A stretch of 64,000 nt of DNA from a bacterium D16-51 (GCA_003612285.1 RAYE01000007.1:1-64000), one strand, 5' to 3'; shown: positions 1 through 8,583, counted from the first letter of the stretch. Notes: generated by a model not told the origin, from the sequence alone. Program-made: numbers and translations.

Positions 1-176
1 TTCTTAAGAGCGTAGGATTGCCCGGAAAGCAATGTCTTCTATAATTTTTGTCAGTTATAGGTTAAATAACCCTTTCGCTTTTTTGCAGAAAATGTTAGAA
101 AATATCAATTTCTCATACTGTATAAGAGTAATATACAGGAAAATAATTTCTTATTTGTTTCTATCCTGATACTATT

Positions 177-212
177 GGCCGTGAATAGTATCATTCACAG
201 CCATTCTTTTTC
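177..212 (+). terminator. Probable terminator of an upstream gene outside the window
   Basis: Bases 177-202 form a hairpin of about 10 bp with one mismatch, followed by a T-rich tract. An alternative, mutually exclusive stem pairs 168-176 with 184-192. No gene end is visible to its left in the window, so the terminated gene must lie outside. I see nothing else in bases 1-249. Confidence 0.4.
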
Positions 213-249
213 ATGTGACAGACATTTTTCTGCCTTAGTAATGTAATGC

Positions 250-278
250 TTGTAGATAAAGTTTACATATGATATGAT
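250..278 (+). promoter_or_regulatory. Promoter of the galE leader
   Basis: TTGTAG (250-255) and TATGAT (273-278) are separated by exactly 17 bases, a good vegetative sigma-70/SigA promoter. Transcription would begin near 285 and give a leader of about 120 nt before galE. Confidence 0.6.
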
Positions 279-324
279 GATATTACTATTTATGGCTGTA
301 AATTATGTTGATAGAAAGGATAAT

Positions 325-411
325 ATGCAAACACATATACTTTCACCTTTTGTGTTTGCGCCTCAAATGAAAATACAAGTATTTTCGCTTGAGGCTTGGT
401 GTGAAATATGA
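325..411 (+). CDS. 28-residue leader ORF overlapping the galE start
   Basis: An ATG at 325 sits four bases after the purine-rich AGAAAGGA (313-320) and opens a 28-codon frame that ends in TGA at 409-411. Its stop overlaps the galE start as ATGA, the classic arrangement for translational coupling. The peptide begins [14 protein letters not shown] and ends LEAWCEI; I recognise no family. The frame spans both hairpins (327-359 and 360-395), so a translating ribosome would have to melt them and would release the only SD-like GAGG (391-394) before galE. The function is inferred from layout. The ORF could be fortuitous. Confidence 0.45.
   Translation: MQTHILSPFVFAPQMKIQVFSLEAWCEI
327..395 (+). promoter_or_regulatory. 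Two adjacent leader hairpins before galE
   Basis: Hairpin 1 pairs GCAAACACA (327-335) with TGTGTTTGC (351-359), 9 bp without mismatch. Hairpin 2 immediately follows: 360-376 pairs with 379-395 over 17 positions, with one mismatch and one G-T pair. Hairpin 2 buries the GAGG at 391-394, the only plausible ribosome site for galE. The pair looks like a translational control element. I recognise no named riboswitch class. Confidence 0.5.
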
Positions 412-1421
412 GGATACTAGTAACAGGAGGCGCTGGTTTTATTGCCAGCCATACGAATGTAGAGCTTTTAAATGCAGGTTATGAAGTTGCAGCAGTTGAT
501 AATCTGGTAAATTCAAGTAGAGAATCAATTGTGCGGACAGAGAAATTAACTGGGAAAAAGATAACGTTTTATGAAGAAGACCTTTGCAACAGGGAAGGGC
601 TTGATGCCATTTTTGCAAAGGAGAAGATAGATGCGGTTATTCATTTTGCAGGATTAAAGGCAGTTGGCGAATCCTGTGAAAAGCCTTTAGAGTATTTTAG
701 CAATAATTTATGCGGGACAATCTATCTGCTGGAAATTATGAAGAAATATGGCGTGAAATCTTTGGTATTCAGTTCTTCTGCAACGGTTTATGGAATGCCG
801 GAAACTGTGCCAATTACTGAGGATTTTCCGCTATCAGTTTCCAATCCTTACGGGCGCACCAAGTTAATGATTGAAGATATGCTCCGTGACATCTATCAGG
901 CAGATTCCAGCTGGAATATTGCTATATTGCGGTATTTTAATCCGATTGGGGCACATGGGAGCGGTGAGATAGGGGAAGATCCAAATGGGATTCCGAATAA
1001 CCTTTTGCCTTATGTTGCAAAGGTTGCAGCAGGAGAGCTGGAATGTGTTAACGTTTTTGGGGATGATTATGATACGCCTGATGGGACAGGAGTCAGGGAT
1101 TATATCCATGTGACAGACCTTGCCGCTGGGCATATTAAAGCGCTTCATAAGCTGGAAACAAATCCAGGGCTTGTTACATATAACCTTGGGACAGGGGCAG
1201 GCTACAGTGTTTTAGAGATAATCCATAATTTTGAGAAGGCATGCGGTAAAAAGATTCCTTATAAAATTACAGAGCGCAGGCCTGGTGATATTGCAGTTTG
1301 CTATGCAGATGCCACAAAGGCAAAAGAAGAGCTGGGATGGGAAGCAGTGCGTAATATTGACCAAATGTGTGAGGATGCATGGCGCTGGCAAAGTAAAAAC
1401 CCATGTGGTTATCATAATTAA
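408..1421 (+). CDS. galE: UDP-glucose 4-epimerase
   Basis: GalE interconverts UDP-glucose and UDP-galactose in the cytoplasm, feeding galactose use and cell-surface glycan synthesis. The 337-residue protein has the family's normal length. It is an extended short-chain dehydrogenase: an N-terminal Rossmann NAD motif (TGGAGFIAS, residues 6-14), the SSSATVYG segment (123-129) and the catalytic Tyr148-x3-Lys152 in YGRTK. The GxxGxxG fingerprint has Ala instead of Gly at its third position (residue 13), which is uncommon. The ATG at 408 overlaps the stop of a 28-codon leader ORF and has no free Shine-Dalgarno sequence, so translation may depend on the leader. No other sugar genes adjoin it. Confidence 0.95.
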   Translation: MRILVTGGAGFIASHTNVELLNAGYEVAAVDNLVNSSRESIVRTEKLTGKKITFYEEDLCNREGLDAIFAKEKIDAVIHFAGLKAVGESCEKPLEYFSNNLCGTIYLLEIMKKYGVKSLVFSSSATVYGMPETVPITEDFPLSVSNPYGRTKLMIEDMLRDIYQADSSWNIAILRYFNPIGAHGSGEIGEDPNGIPNNLLPYVAKVAAGELECVNVFGDDYDTPDGTGVRDYIHVTDLAAGHIKALHKLETNPGLVTYNLGTGAGYSVLEIIHNFEKACGKKIPYKITERRPGDIAVCYADATKAKEELGWEAVRNIDQMCEDAWRWQSKNPCGYHN

Positions 1422-1434
1422 GTTTATTTTGTTA

Positions 1435-1475
1435 CAAATATGCTTATGTCGTGTCAGTCGCAATAAGCATATTTG
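1435..1475. repeat. 12-bp perfect inverted repeat after galE
   Basis: CAAATATGCTTA (1435-1446) and its exact reverse complement (1464-1475) flank a 17-base loop. No T-tract follows, so it is not a typical terminator. Confidence 0.4.
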
Positions 1476-1508
1476 CAGCATACAGTATAGGGAGGAAGAT
1501 AAATTTTA

Positions 1509-1537
1509 AAGGTGATTTTTATTAGCCGCCTTTTTCG
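1509..1537 (+). terminator. Terminator after galE
   Basis: AAAGGTG pairs with CGCCTTT (one G-T pair), followed by further T residues, 90 bases after the galE stop. It probably ends the galE transcript. Confidence 0.4.
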
Positions 1538-1547
1538 CTCATTCTTT

Positions 1548-1868
1548 TTATGATAATAAAGCGAAAACATTCTCTGAATTGCTGTTGGCATTTGCTAAAA
1601 TCGTCTGCATAAATTGCTTCATCATCGTTAACTTTGCATATTCGACGATTTCGTCCGCCATATCCAGATCACGAATTCGACTTTCCGCTAACTGTAAATT
1701 CTCAACAGTATTATTATCTACTGCCATCGCATGTTCCAGGCGGTTTTGCTGTGCACCAAAGTCACTGCGGTAGCGGCTTACTTGACTGATGGCATCGTCT
1801 ACTGTTTGGATGGCATTTCCGGCTGCTGTACCAGACAGTATACTAACACCATTTCCTTGTGTAGTCAT
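1548..1868 (-). pseudogene. Flagellin C-terminal fragment
   Basis: The 106-residue frame matches only the conserved C-terminal D1/D0 region of flagellin: SDFGAQQNRLEHAM, then TVENLQLAESRIRDLDMADEI, and the terminal NVFALLS-type end. The N-terminal D0/D1 half needed for filament assembly is absent. An AAAGGAG lies 9 bases upstream of ATG 1868, so the fragment could be translated. A longer frame to 1898 would begin inside the terminator of the upstream gene, which argues for 1868. No other flagellar gene is in the window. I read it as a remnant, perhaps a former silent recombination cassette. Confidence 0.8.
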
Positions 1869-1896
1869 GGGTGGTTGCTCCTTTCTGCCTGTCGGC

Positions 1897-1940
1897 ATAG
1901 AAAAAGAGCAGCCGTTTTCTTGTTGGAAAATAGCTGCTCT
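1897..1940 (-). terminator. Terminator of the methyltransferase gene
   Basis: On the minus strand AGAGCAGC (1940-1933) pairs with GCTGCTCT (1912-1905), extended by a 6-bp inner stem, and runs into TTTTTC. It lies about 80 bases downstream of the 2022-2765 gene. Confidence 0.65.
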
Positions 1941-2021
1941 CGGTTGATGTGTTCAGTTGTTTGGCGAAGTGTTATCTGCTCGACAAATGGGAATATAGCC
2001 ATGTGCGCTTCAAACATATAA

Positions 2022-2765
2022 TCACTTTCTACATCTAAAAAATATAAAAGCAGGTTGATGGATTATGCCGCCAAATAAATCGGAATGTTCCTGCCTAAAC
2101 TCTTCGGGCAATTTTGATTCTTGACATTCTTCAATTATAAATCCTGCGGATACTATCTCATTTACAAGGGTCGAAAACATTCTATGATAAACTTCATAAT
2201 TATCCACAACCCAATGTATATGCCTAACGCCTTCTTTGCCGTAATTATGCAAGTTGGCGTATAATTGCTCTCCTGTTTCTGTTCGTGTATATCTGTCATA
2301 AATACCGTCATATGCGGTAGAAATTGGGTGTGACATAGAAAAGACGCAAACGCCGTTTTCATTCAACATGTTATGTATCGTTTTCATTAACATCCCGAAA
2401 TCTTCCACATAATCAAATGCCAACGAACTTGTTATTACATCAAATTTTTCATCCAGTTGGTTTAAATCTTCAAAAGCCATTTTACGGTATGCAATATTAT
2501 CTGCTATATTATTCTCTCTTGCATACTTGAGCATTTTTTCAGAAATATCAATCCCCAGTACATATAAAGCCCCGCTTTTTGCGTACTGCATAGCATGTTG
2601 CCCCATGCCGCATCCAATATCCAAGATGTTTTTACCTTTAAGCTCAGGCAGCATTGCGGTGATTATGGGCGTTTCTATAACATCATTATAATTAAGCTCA
2701 GACGCTCTTATGTTCTTGAAGTTTTCATAAAATATATCATTGTCATAAATATTTTGTTTTGCCAT
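2022..2765 (-). CDS. SAM-dependent methyltransferase (class I, Methyltransf_11/25 type)
   Basis: This is a cytoplasmic Rossmann-fold methyltransferase of 247 residues. Motif I (NILDIGCGMGQHA, about residues 46-58) binds S-adenosylmethionine. An acidic residue in VLGIDIS follows for the ribose, and SSLAFDYVEDF resembles motif IV. The substrate cannot be read from the sequence. Proteins of this type occur as accessory genes and often act on small molecules. GGAGAG precedes the ATG at 2765 at good spacing, and a terminator follows at 1940-1897, so it is a single-gene transcript. The neighbours are a flagellin remnant and transposon debris. Confidence 0.85.
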   Translation of the reverse strand: MAKQNIYDNDIFYENFKNIRASELNYNDVIETPIITAMLPELKGKNILDIGCGMGQHAMQYAKSGALYVLGIDISEKMLKYARENNIADNIAYRKMAFEDLNQLDEKFDVITSSLAFDYVEDFGMLMKTIHNMLNENGVCVFSMSHPISTAYDGIYDRYTRTETGEQLYANLHNYGKEGVRHIHWVVDNYEVYHRMFSTLVNEIVSAGFIIEECQESKLPEEFRQEHSDLFGGIIHQPAFIFFRCRK

Positions 2766-2935
2766 ATTTTCTCTCCTGCAAAAAATAGTGTATTAACCAT
2801 CCGAAAATTCCGATTTTTCTATCTGATTTTCCTTCTCAATTATACGCGAAAGCATAGGCTTTTTCAATCCCCTGAACTGCCTTTGGTTTAGGTTTAAGCG
2901 GTACTCCTGCACACTGCAGAAGTGCTGCCTGCTGC

Positions 2936-3205
2936 CTATGAAAAAATAATTATCTCATGCTCTATAACTTCCCGTACACACGCCCGAATGTTGTTTATTT
3001 TTTGTACCCATAAAAGTTGATTTTCAGCTTTTAATTGTTCCGTCACCCCCTGCCTGTCAGCATATTCCTTTACCAGCCGAGAAAACATATTCTCTGCCTG
3101 CTCGTCTACACTCGCAAGGTATTCATTTAGCCTACCACTTGTCAGTAGATTGAGATAAACAAACCGCTTACGCTCTTTAAGATAGTGCAAATGTCGCTGT
3201 CCCAT
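2936..3205 (-). pseudogene. TnpV-like transposon protein, N-terminally truncated
   Basis: The 89-residue frame resembles the C-terminal two thirds of TnpV, a small protein of unknown role in clostridial integrative elements. Typical features are the LKERKRFVYLNLLTSG segment, then ADRQGVTEQLKAENQ and WVQKINNIRACVREVI ending in a hydrophobic IIIFS. TnpV proteins are usually about 120 residues, so the start is missing. The upstream sequence belongs to another remnant read in the opposite direction. It marks a decayed element rather than a working one. Confidence 0.65.
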
Positions 3206-3243
3206 GCCCCTATTGCGTAACAGGGGCGCAGAAAGGAGCTTGC

Positions 3244-3539
3244 ATGAAAGCAGGGCTTACGAAATAGGAAAAGACCACCGATATATGGTTTGACGAGAAA
3301 GACCCGCTAATCTATATCCGCACCCACAACACCGACTTAAAAAAGCGGCTTGCCGCTTACGCCGGACAGCACCCGACCAATGCCGTCAGACCGACGCAGA
3401 CCCCGAAACGGGCTGCATGGAGTTTGAGATTGCAAAGGGGCGTTTCTCTTTCCGTCTGACCGCCCCATACAGCGAAGAACGGCGGGAAGCGGCGCGGAGG
3501 TATGCCAGAGAAAATAATGCCGCTGACAGGCTGAAATAA
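3244..3539 (+). pseudogene. Broken conserved small ICE-associated protein
   Basis: After a good AGGAG the ATG at 3244 reads seven codons into a TAG (3265-3267). The same frame then resumes with TTDIWFDEKDPLIYIRTHN. A frameshift near 3380 moves the rest, including CRQTDADPETGCMEFEIAKG and RFSFRLTAPYSEERREAA, into another frame that ends at TAA 3537-3539. I know this sequence type as a small unnamed cargo protein of Firmicute conjugative elements. Two disabling changes make it a pseudogene. Confidence 0.7.
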
Positions 3540-3639
3540 AGTAGATTTGTTCATAGGTTTGTGCTATACTTTAGCCAAGCGACAGAGCGACAAATCGGAA
3601 TTTATTGTTAGTTTATAGGGGATGGAGCGCAAATGTCTT

Positions 3640-4536
3640 ATGGATTGTAAAGAAGCAATTATGATATTTGAAAATAGTACAAAAAAGAGTGTTGTTCAAA
3701 TAGAGCGGTGTAGTGTTGGCATTGCGAACTATGTATTTGCTGTTTCTACTGCTGCTGAAAGGTTTATTCTCAGGTGTAGTAAAGAAAATGATGCCTATAA
3801 AGCTACTGTTTATTGGCTGAGCAAGTTATCTGTATGTGAAATTCCGATACCGACTGTGTTATCAAAAGGAACTTACAGAGACTATTCATATTTGATTCTT
3901 TCATATATCTCTGGGGACGATATTGGAAATGTCTATTATAAATTAAGTGACAGTGAGAAAAAACAAATTGCCAAAGAGGTTGTTGAGATACAGCAAAGGG
4001 TATCAAGAATTGATATATCAACAGATATGGAGTGGACATGGAATAGTTTTATTGATGAATTGTTGAATCGTGCAGATGAGCGGCTAAAAAGAAAACACTA
4101 CTTTGACACTGAAAAAATACATATTATAAAAAAATTGCAACAAGAAATAAAGGAATATTTGGATGCGGTTCGACCGACACCATATCTGGATGATATTAGC
4201 ACAAAAAATTTACTGATTTATGAGGGAAAAGTATCAGGGATAGTAGATATTGATTGGATAGGTTTGGGAGATAGGCTTACCTTTGTTGCACTAACGAAGG
4301 TTGCATTGCTCAATATGGATTTAGATACCAAGTATATTGATTATCTGTTAAATGAAATCCATCCAAGCATGATAGAGTACAAAGCGTTTGTATTTTATTG
4401 CCTGCTTTACTGTGTTGACTTTATGGGGGAAAGAGGTATGCAATTTCTTGATAAAAAAATTCCAGTAAATGAGAGTATAGTTAAGAGGTTAAATGATATA
4501 TTTGATATTCTCATGGAAGAATGGAACAAATATTGA
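3640..4536 (+). CDS. Aminoglycoside-phosphotransferase-family kinase (APH-like)
   Basis: The protein of about 298 residues has the APH/ChoK kinase layout: an N-lobe, a hydrophobic hinge (YSYLILSYISG), the catalytic loop YLDDISTKNLLI and the metal-binding VDIDW. The usual HGD of the loop is YLD here, but the catalytic Asp and the Asn five residues later are present, as in an LDDxxTKN subgroup. It probably transfers phosphate from ATP to a small molecule; whether that is an antibiotic cannot be told. ATG 3622 has no spaced ribosome site, while ATG 3640 has GGAG 12 bases upstream, so 3640 is preferred. It sits between transposon remnants, typical of mobile cargo. Confidence 0.75.
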   Translation: MDCKEAIMIFENSTKKSVVQIERCSVGIANYVFAVSTAAERFILRCSKENDAYKATVYWLSKLSVCEIPIPTVLSKGTYRDYSYLILSYISGDDIGNVYYKLSDSEKKQIAKEVVEIQQRVSRIDISTDMEWTWNSFIDELLNRADERLKRKHYFDTEKIHIIKKLQQEIKEYLDAVRPTPYLDDISTKNLLIYEGKVSGIVDIDWIGLGDRLTFVALTKVALLNMDLDTKYIDYLLNEIHPSMIEYKAFVFYCLLYCVDFMGERGMQFLDKKIPVNESIVKRLNDIFDILMEEWNKY

Positions 4537-4613
4537 GAACACTAAATTCCTGTTTGTCAGATAGTTGCTTGACTTAATGGAACAGATATACGAAAAAATG
4601 TCTTATGATAACA

Positions 4614-4665
4614 TTATGTAAGCCGCCGATTATGGGTAACACCATAGCGGCGGTTTTTCTGTGTC
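4614..4665 (+). terminator. Terminator after the APH-like gene
   Basis: A GC-rich hairpin (CCGCC paired with GGCGG, plus TTATGG with CCATA) is followed by five T. A 14-codon frame directly before it (4579-4623, MEQIYEKMSYDNIM) looks like the start of a decayed element gene. Confidence 0.65.
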
Positions 4666-4731
4666 TATCGGCTGTCTCTGTCAAAAGATTTCTTTCTGTG
4701 TGGCTGCTGTCTGCCCTGCTCCTGCAACTGT

Positions 4732-5169
4732 TTAAGCCTGTTTCTGACGCTCTCCCTTTCGGACAGTTTTTTCTAGACTTTCGGATATTTCCTTTTCCGT
4801 CTGCTGTATCTGCTCGGTAAGAACCTTTCGTTCTTTTCTTTTGAAAATATCCTTTGTTTTGGCAAGCTGTGCCTTTAGCTTGGGTACTTCCTCTTGTAAA
4901 CTGCGAATTGCTCTTGCCTCGTTCTGCGCCCGTATCATCAAATCCCGCATTGTGCGGAACTCTGCCATATCAATACTGAGCGTTGGCTTGGGTGGCATAT
5001 CGTGTTCAAGGATAAGGTTTTGTAGAAATGCCTTTGCCTTGCTCACGATACTGCGGAACAGATTGGGCAGCCAGCCGCTTTTGCGGATAGACTGGCTCAC
5101 TTTATCGTGTATCTCAGCTTGCTTGACTTCTAAAATCTTGGCTTCTTCAATTCCCGATACAAGAGCCAT
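4732..5169 (-). pseudogene. Mobilisation/relaxase-type C-terminal fragment
   Basis: From ATG 5169 a 145-residue, highly charged frame runs to 4732. It has IHDKVSQSIRKSGWLPNLFRS and a long coiled coil rich in Glu, Lys and Gln (LQEEVPKLKAQLAKTKDIFK onward). This composition resembles C-terminal tails of mobilisation proteins in clostridial elements; I cannot name the family with certainty. Upstream on this strand the frame runs into antisense integrase sequence, so the N-terminal part was lost at a recombination junction near 5170-5200. Confidence 0.45.
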
Positions 5170-5229
5170 ATCTGACGGTAAGGCGCAGTATGCGGTACAA
5201 CAGCATAAGGCACAAACACGAAGTCGGCA

Positions 5230-5355
5230 CGACAAAGCGGAGAAAATCTCGGACACTCTGATGTAAGTACCATGATGAACATTTACGCCCACTCTACAAG
5301 GGAAGCAAAACGGAATTCCGCAAGGCTCTTGGATAAGGTTGTGGGCGAAGTGTAA
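5230..5355 (+). pseudogene. Tyrosine integrase C-terminal fragment
   Basis: The plus frame reads ENLGHSDVSTMMNIYAHST and ends LLDKVVGEV before TAA at 5353-5355. LGH-S-x-x-x-T-x-x-x-Y is the box II region of phage-type integrases, with the catalytic His and nucleophilic Tyr. No N-terminal or box I sequence precedes it in frame, so only the last 40 or so residues survive. Confidence 0.75.
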
Positions 5356-5564
5356 AAAATTTCCCTTGTTTCGGCTGGTAAGGGCAAAAACAAGGGAAAA
5401 TACATAAGGTTTGGGTATTTGACAGGCGAAAATCCTGAATATATGGGCAGAACAGAGGATTTGAATTTTTAATTGCATTTGAGTTTTGTTAAAGGTACAT
5501 CTTTTGATTTTTCAAAACTATTCTAATTTTACTTGTTTTATACAGATTTATCCCCCCCCTTTTT
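5356..5564. other. Noncoding gap between integrase remnant and asnS
   Basis: No credible gene is seen. The gap ends in a run of eight C followed by T just outside the asnS stop codon. Confidence 0.4.
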
Positions 5565-6956
5565 TTATAGCTGGCAGTTCCCTACAGTCCGTGGGAATGG
5601 CAGGACGTCGCGGATATTTGTAACGCCGGTCAGGTACATAACGCAGCGTTCAAAGCCAAGTCCAAAGCCGGCATGGCGTGCTGTCCCATATTTTCTTAAA
5701 TCAGTGTAAAAGGAATAATCTTCAGGTTTCATGTTATTTTCTTTTATCCGTTGTAATAAAATATCGTAGTCATCTTCACGCTGGCTTCCGCCGATAATTT
5801 CACCAATACCAGGCACAAGGCAGTCCATAGCGGCAACGGTTTTTTTATCCTGGTTCAGTTTCATATAAAATGCTTTGATTTCTTTTGGGTAATCTGTTAC
5901 AAACACTGGCTTATGAAAGATTTGTTCCGTTAAGTAGCGTTCATGTTCTGTCTGCAGGTCGCTTCCCCATTCTGCCTTGTATTGGAACGTATCATTATGC
6001 GGTTTTAGAAGCTCAATTGCTTCCGTATAGGTAATATGCCCAAATTCAGATTTCAGGACGTGGTTCAGCCGTTCTAAAAGCCCTTTATCTACAAACTGGT
6101 TAAAAAACTGAAGTTCTTCCGGGGCGTTTTCCATCACATAAGAAATAATGTATTTTAGCATATCTTCCGCTAAATCCATATCATCCTGTAAGTCTGCAAA
6201 AGCTATTTCCGGTTCTATCATCCAAAATTCTGCAGCATGTCTTGCCGTATTGGAATTTTCTGCGCGGAAGGTTGGCCCAAAAGTATAGATATTTTGGAAT
6301 GCCATTGCATAAGCTTCCCCATTGAGCTGCCCGCTGACAGTAAGGCTGACTGGTTTTCCAAAAAAGTCTTTTGAATAGTCAATTGCTCCATTTTCTGTTT
6401 TTGCTGGATTTTCCATATCCATTGTGGTAATTTGAAACATTTCTCCGGCGCCCTCACAGTCGCTGCCTGTAATAATAGGCGTGTGTACATAAACAAAATC
6501 CCGCTCCTGGAAGAATTTATGGATTGCATAGGCAATCAGGGAACGGGCACGGAAAACTGCCTGAAAGGTGTTTGTCCGGGGACGGAGATGTGGAATTGTC
6601 CGAAGGTATTCCAAAGTGTGCCGTTTCTTTTGCAGCGGGTAGTCAGGCATGGATTCCCCTTCAATACAGATAGATTCTGCCTGTATTTCAAAAGGCTGCT
6701 TAGCCTGCGGGGTTGCAACCAGGGTTCCTGTAACAGTCAGCGCCGCACTGATATTTAACTTGCAGATATCCTGGAAGTTTGGCAGGGTATTGTCATAGAC
6801 AACCTGAAGCGGCGAAAAAAAAGTACCGTCGTGCAGGGATATAAACCCAAAGGTTTTTGAGTCACGGATGCTTCTTACCCAGCCGCAGACAGTAATTTTT
6901 TTATTGAGATAGCTGTCTGTCTGCCGATGTAGTGTTTTAATATGCGTAATTTCCAT
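5565..6956 (-). CDS. asnS: Asparaginyl-tRNA synthetase
   Basis: AsnS charges tRNA-Asn with asparagine using ATP. At 463 residues it has the normal length for a class IIb synthetase: an N-terminal OB-fold anticodon-binding domain ([15 protein letters not shown], about residues 20-34), then the catalytic core with motif 2 ([21 protein letters not shown] region) and the C-terminal motif 3 ([15 protein letters not shown]). The AEFWMIEPE form favours AsnRS over AspRS. GGAGG stands 7 bases before ATG 6956. The gene is intact although it lies amid element debris, so it may be an ordinary chromosomal gene flanked by insertions. No T-box sequence is visible upstream. Confidence 0.95.
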   Translation of the reverse strand: MEITHIKTLHRQTDSYLNKKITVCGWVRSIRDSKTFGFISLHDGTFFSPLQVVYDNTLPNFQDICKLNISAALTVTGTLVATPQAKQPFEIQAESICIEGESMPDYPLQKKRHTLEYLRTIPHLRPRTNTFQAVFRARSLIAYAIHKFFQERDFVYVHTPIITGSDCEGAGEMFQITTMDMENPAKTENGAIDYSKDFFGKPVSLTVSGQLNGEAYAMAFQNIYTFGPTFRAENSNTARHAAEFWMIEPEIAFADLQDDMDLAEDMLKYIISYVMENAPEELQFFNQFVDKGLLERLNHVLKSEFGHITYTEAIELLKPHNDTFQYKAEWGSDLQTEHERYLTEQIFHKPVFVTDYPKEIKAFYMKLNQDKKTVAAMDCLVPGIGEIIGGSQREDDYDILLQRIKENNMKPEDYSFYTDLRKYGTARHAGFGLGFERCVMYLTGVTNIRDVLPFPRTVGNCQL

Positions 6957-6995
6957 AAAGGTTCCTCCATTTTTTGAGTTTTCGTATTCATCTCT

Positions 6996-7024
6996 AGTAT
7001 TTCCTATTTTTGTTTATTCGTCAA
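6996..7024 (-). promoter_or_regulatory. asnS promoter
   Basis: Read on the minus strand, TTGACG (7024-7019), a 17-base spacer and AATACT (7001-6996) form a SigA-type promoter about 40 bases before asnS. Confidence 0.55.
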
Positions 7025-7113
7025 GGGAAAGGGGAAAAAATATGAAAATTGACTTTAGGTAAGTGGAGAAATCTGTTGGTAACTGTTTTTAAAATCATGG
7101 TACATATGTGATG

Positions 7114-7148
7114 GAATGAGGGACAACGGTTTGAACTGTCCTACATTC
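7114..7148. repeat. Imperfect hairpin in the asnS-GNAT gap
   Basis: GAATGAGGGACA pairs with TGTCCTACATTC around an 11-base loop, with one mismatch. The rest of 7025-7334 shows nothing I can name. Confidence 0.35.
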
Positions 7149-7334
7149 TAATGAAAAGATATGGAAATATATTAGGGGGCGTGATATACTGTCTGTGTTG
7201 TTGAAAATGATGATACAGAATTTATATTATCTTAAAAGTGGTAAATTTTTTTGATAAAGAAAGAGTTAAAAGAACTAGTTTCAAAAGATGATCGTACGAT
7301 TTTGGAACTTGCGGAATTACATGGAGGTGTTAAG

Positions 7335-7784
7335 TTGACAGTTGAATATGGTACAAAGGACGATATTTCTTTATGGATGAAACTTGTAAGTTCAATTAGT
7401 TGGAATTTCCCCGGACTTGAAACAGCGGAAAAACTCAAAGAGCATGAAAGTACTGTGCTTCGCTTTATGTCAGAAGGGCGTGCTCTTTGTGTTAAAGAAG
7501 AAAATGTAGTCGTCGGCGTGCTGCTCTTCTCTAAAAAGCATAATATGATTTGTTGTCTTGCGGTTGCACCAGATTACCGCAGGCATGGGATAGCCTCCGC
7601 TTTGCTTTCAAAAGCCATTGAGATGCTAGATAGAACGAGAGATATAAGCGTTTCTACATTTCGGGAGAACGATCCAAAGGGCATTGCTCCCCGTAAGCTC
7701 TATAAATCTTTTGGATTTATAGAAGGAGAACTTATAGAGGAATTTGGATATCCAAATCAACTATTTATTTTATCAGCTATTTGA
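7335..7784 (+). CDS. GNAT-family N-acetyltransferase
   Basis: GNAT enzymes move an acetyl group from acetyl-CoA to an amine. The acetyl-CoA motif A is clear (CCLAVAPDYRRHGIASALL, with R-R-x-G-I-A), followed by LYKSFGFIEGE, the usual C-terminal beta strand. The frame is open from 7251, but the TTG at 7335 has GGAGG eight bases upstream and gives a 149-residue protein of standard size starting TVEYGTKDDISLWMKLV. The TTG at 7251 has no ribosome site. The substrate is unknown. It stands alone next to integrase and excisionase remnants. Confidence 0.8.
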   Translation: MTVEYGTKDDISLWMKLVSSISWNFPGLETAEKLKEHESTVLRFMSEGRALCVKEENVVVGVLLFSKKHNMICCLAVAPDYRRHGIASALLSKAIEMLDRTRDISVSTFRENDPKGIAPRKLYKSFGFIEGELIEEFGYPNQLFILSAI

Positions 7785-7825
7785 CCGAAAAATCGGGATT
7801 TGCAGATAAATTTCATGAATTTTCC

Positions 7826-7905
7826 CTATTTTTCAAGGTTGATGTCCTGCCAGGTCAGCCCGCATACCTCGCTGGTCCTAAGACCTGCATAGAAACGAAG
7901 ATTGT
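7826..7905 (-). pseudogene. Tyrosine integrase box I fragment
   Basis: On the minus strand the frame reads RFYAGLRTSEVCGLTWQDIN and stops at TAG 7828-7826. AGLR-x-S-E-x-x-x-L-x-W-x-D-I is box I of phage-type integrases, with the catalytic Arg. Only about 25 residues survive. It is antisense to, and directly abuts, the excisionase at 7907. Confidence 0.7.
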
Positions 7906-7906
7906 A

Positions 7907-8059
7907 ATGACAATCGAGGAGGCATCCGAATATGCGGGAATCGGCAGGAACACCATGAGAAACCTTGTAGAGTGGGGAAAACTGCCAGTCTTAAAAGTCG
8001 GGCGAAAGGTACTTATCAAAAGCGATATTCTTGAAAAGTTCATGGAAGTGAATTGTTAG
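7907..8059 (+). CDS. Small excisionase / MerR-like HTH protein
   Basis: The 50-residue protein is a complete helix-turn-helix unit of the excisionase (HTH_17) type: MTIEEASEYAGIGRNTMRNL, then LPVLKVGRKVLIKSDILEKF. Excisionases bind the ends of integrative elements and steer integrase towards excision. A longer frame from 7781 exists, but its first 42 codons are antisense to an integrase fragment, so ATG 7907 is the sensible start. The ribosome site is weak. Its integrase partner is missing, so it is probably an orphan of a lost element. Confidence 0.7.
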   Translation: MTIEEASEYAGIGRNTMRNLVEWGKLPVLKVGRKVLIKSDILEKFMEVNC

Positions 8060-8160
8060 TAAAGTGGGTTTTGTCAAAAACAAATGGAATAAAAGCTGGT
8101 GTGCGGGTGGTTCTTATAAAATGAATATGGTACAATTTATAAGAAACGAGGTAAAACAAT

Positions 8161-8529
8161 ATGGAAAAGAAAGTTTATATCACAGAGGAAGAACGAACAA
8201 AGTGCCAAAAGGTGGCTGATGCGTTTGCAGAACTGTATGAGATGGCAGATATTGTAGTAGTTGACGTCGGCAGATATGGTTTTGTGATGCTCAAATATTA
8301 TACGCCGCCGCATGGATTTGAAGAAGATGAAACTTTTACGGACAGCAGGACATTGTTTGAGGAATTGTATCAGGAATGGTTAAACACAAAGCTGTGTTGT
8401 ATTGCAAAGGAAATGGGTATGAACGACATACTCTATGAAAAGGTGTTCAAAAGTCTGTCAGAAGAAAAGCGGTCGGAATTTATCGGGAGGAAAACTGATT
8501 TTGCGAGGACGGCAGAGATAATACTGTAA
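8161..8529 (+). CDS. Hypothetical protein, element-associated
   Basis: The 122-residue soluble protein starts MEKKVYITEEERTKCQKVA and is mostly helical and acidic. I recognise no catalytic motif. ACGAGG precedes ATG 8161 by about 10 bases and a terminator follows at 8584-8605, so it is expressed alone. It lies between the excisionase and the ECF sigma operon. Proteins like this are common unnamed cargo of clostridial elements. Confidence 0.6.
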   Translation: MEKKVYITEEERTKCQKVADAFAELYEMADIVVVDVGRYGFVMLKYYTPPHGFEEDETFTDSRTLFEELYQEWLNTKLCCIAKEMGMNDILYEKVFKSLSEEKRSEFIGRKTDFARTAEIIL

Positions 8530-8583
8530 AATTATTTCATTAAAAGGTTACCGATAATAAACGGTTCAGCTAAGCAAGGAAAG

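Noticed and set aside
1231..1509. 92-codon plus frame overlapping the galE end
   Set aside because: It is an out-of-frame shadow of galE with no ribosome site.
4168..4212. Loss of the catalytic His in the APH-like kinase as a sign of inactivity
   Set aside because: The Asp, the Asn and the DxD metal residues remain, and an LDD-x2-TKN subgroup has the same form, so the enzyme is probably active.
6957..7250. Possible T-box leader of asnS
   Set aside because: The conserved T-box stretch (GGTGGNACCGCG type) is not found on the minus strand before asnS.
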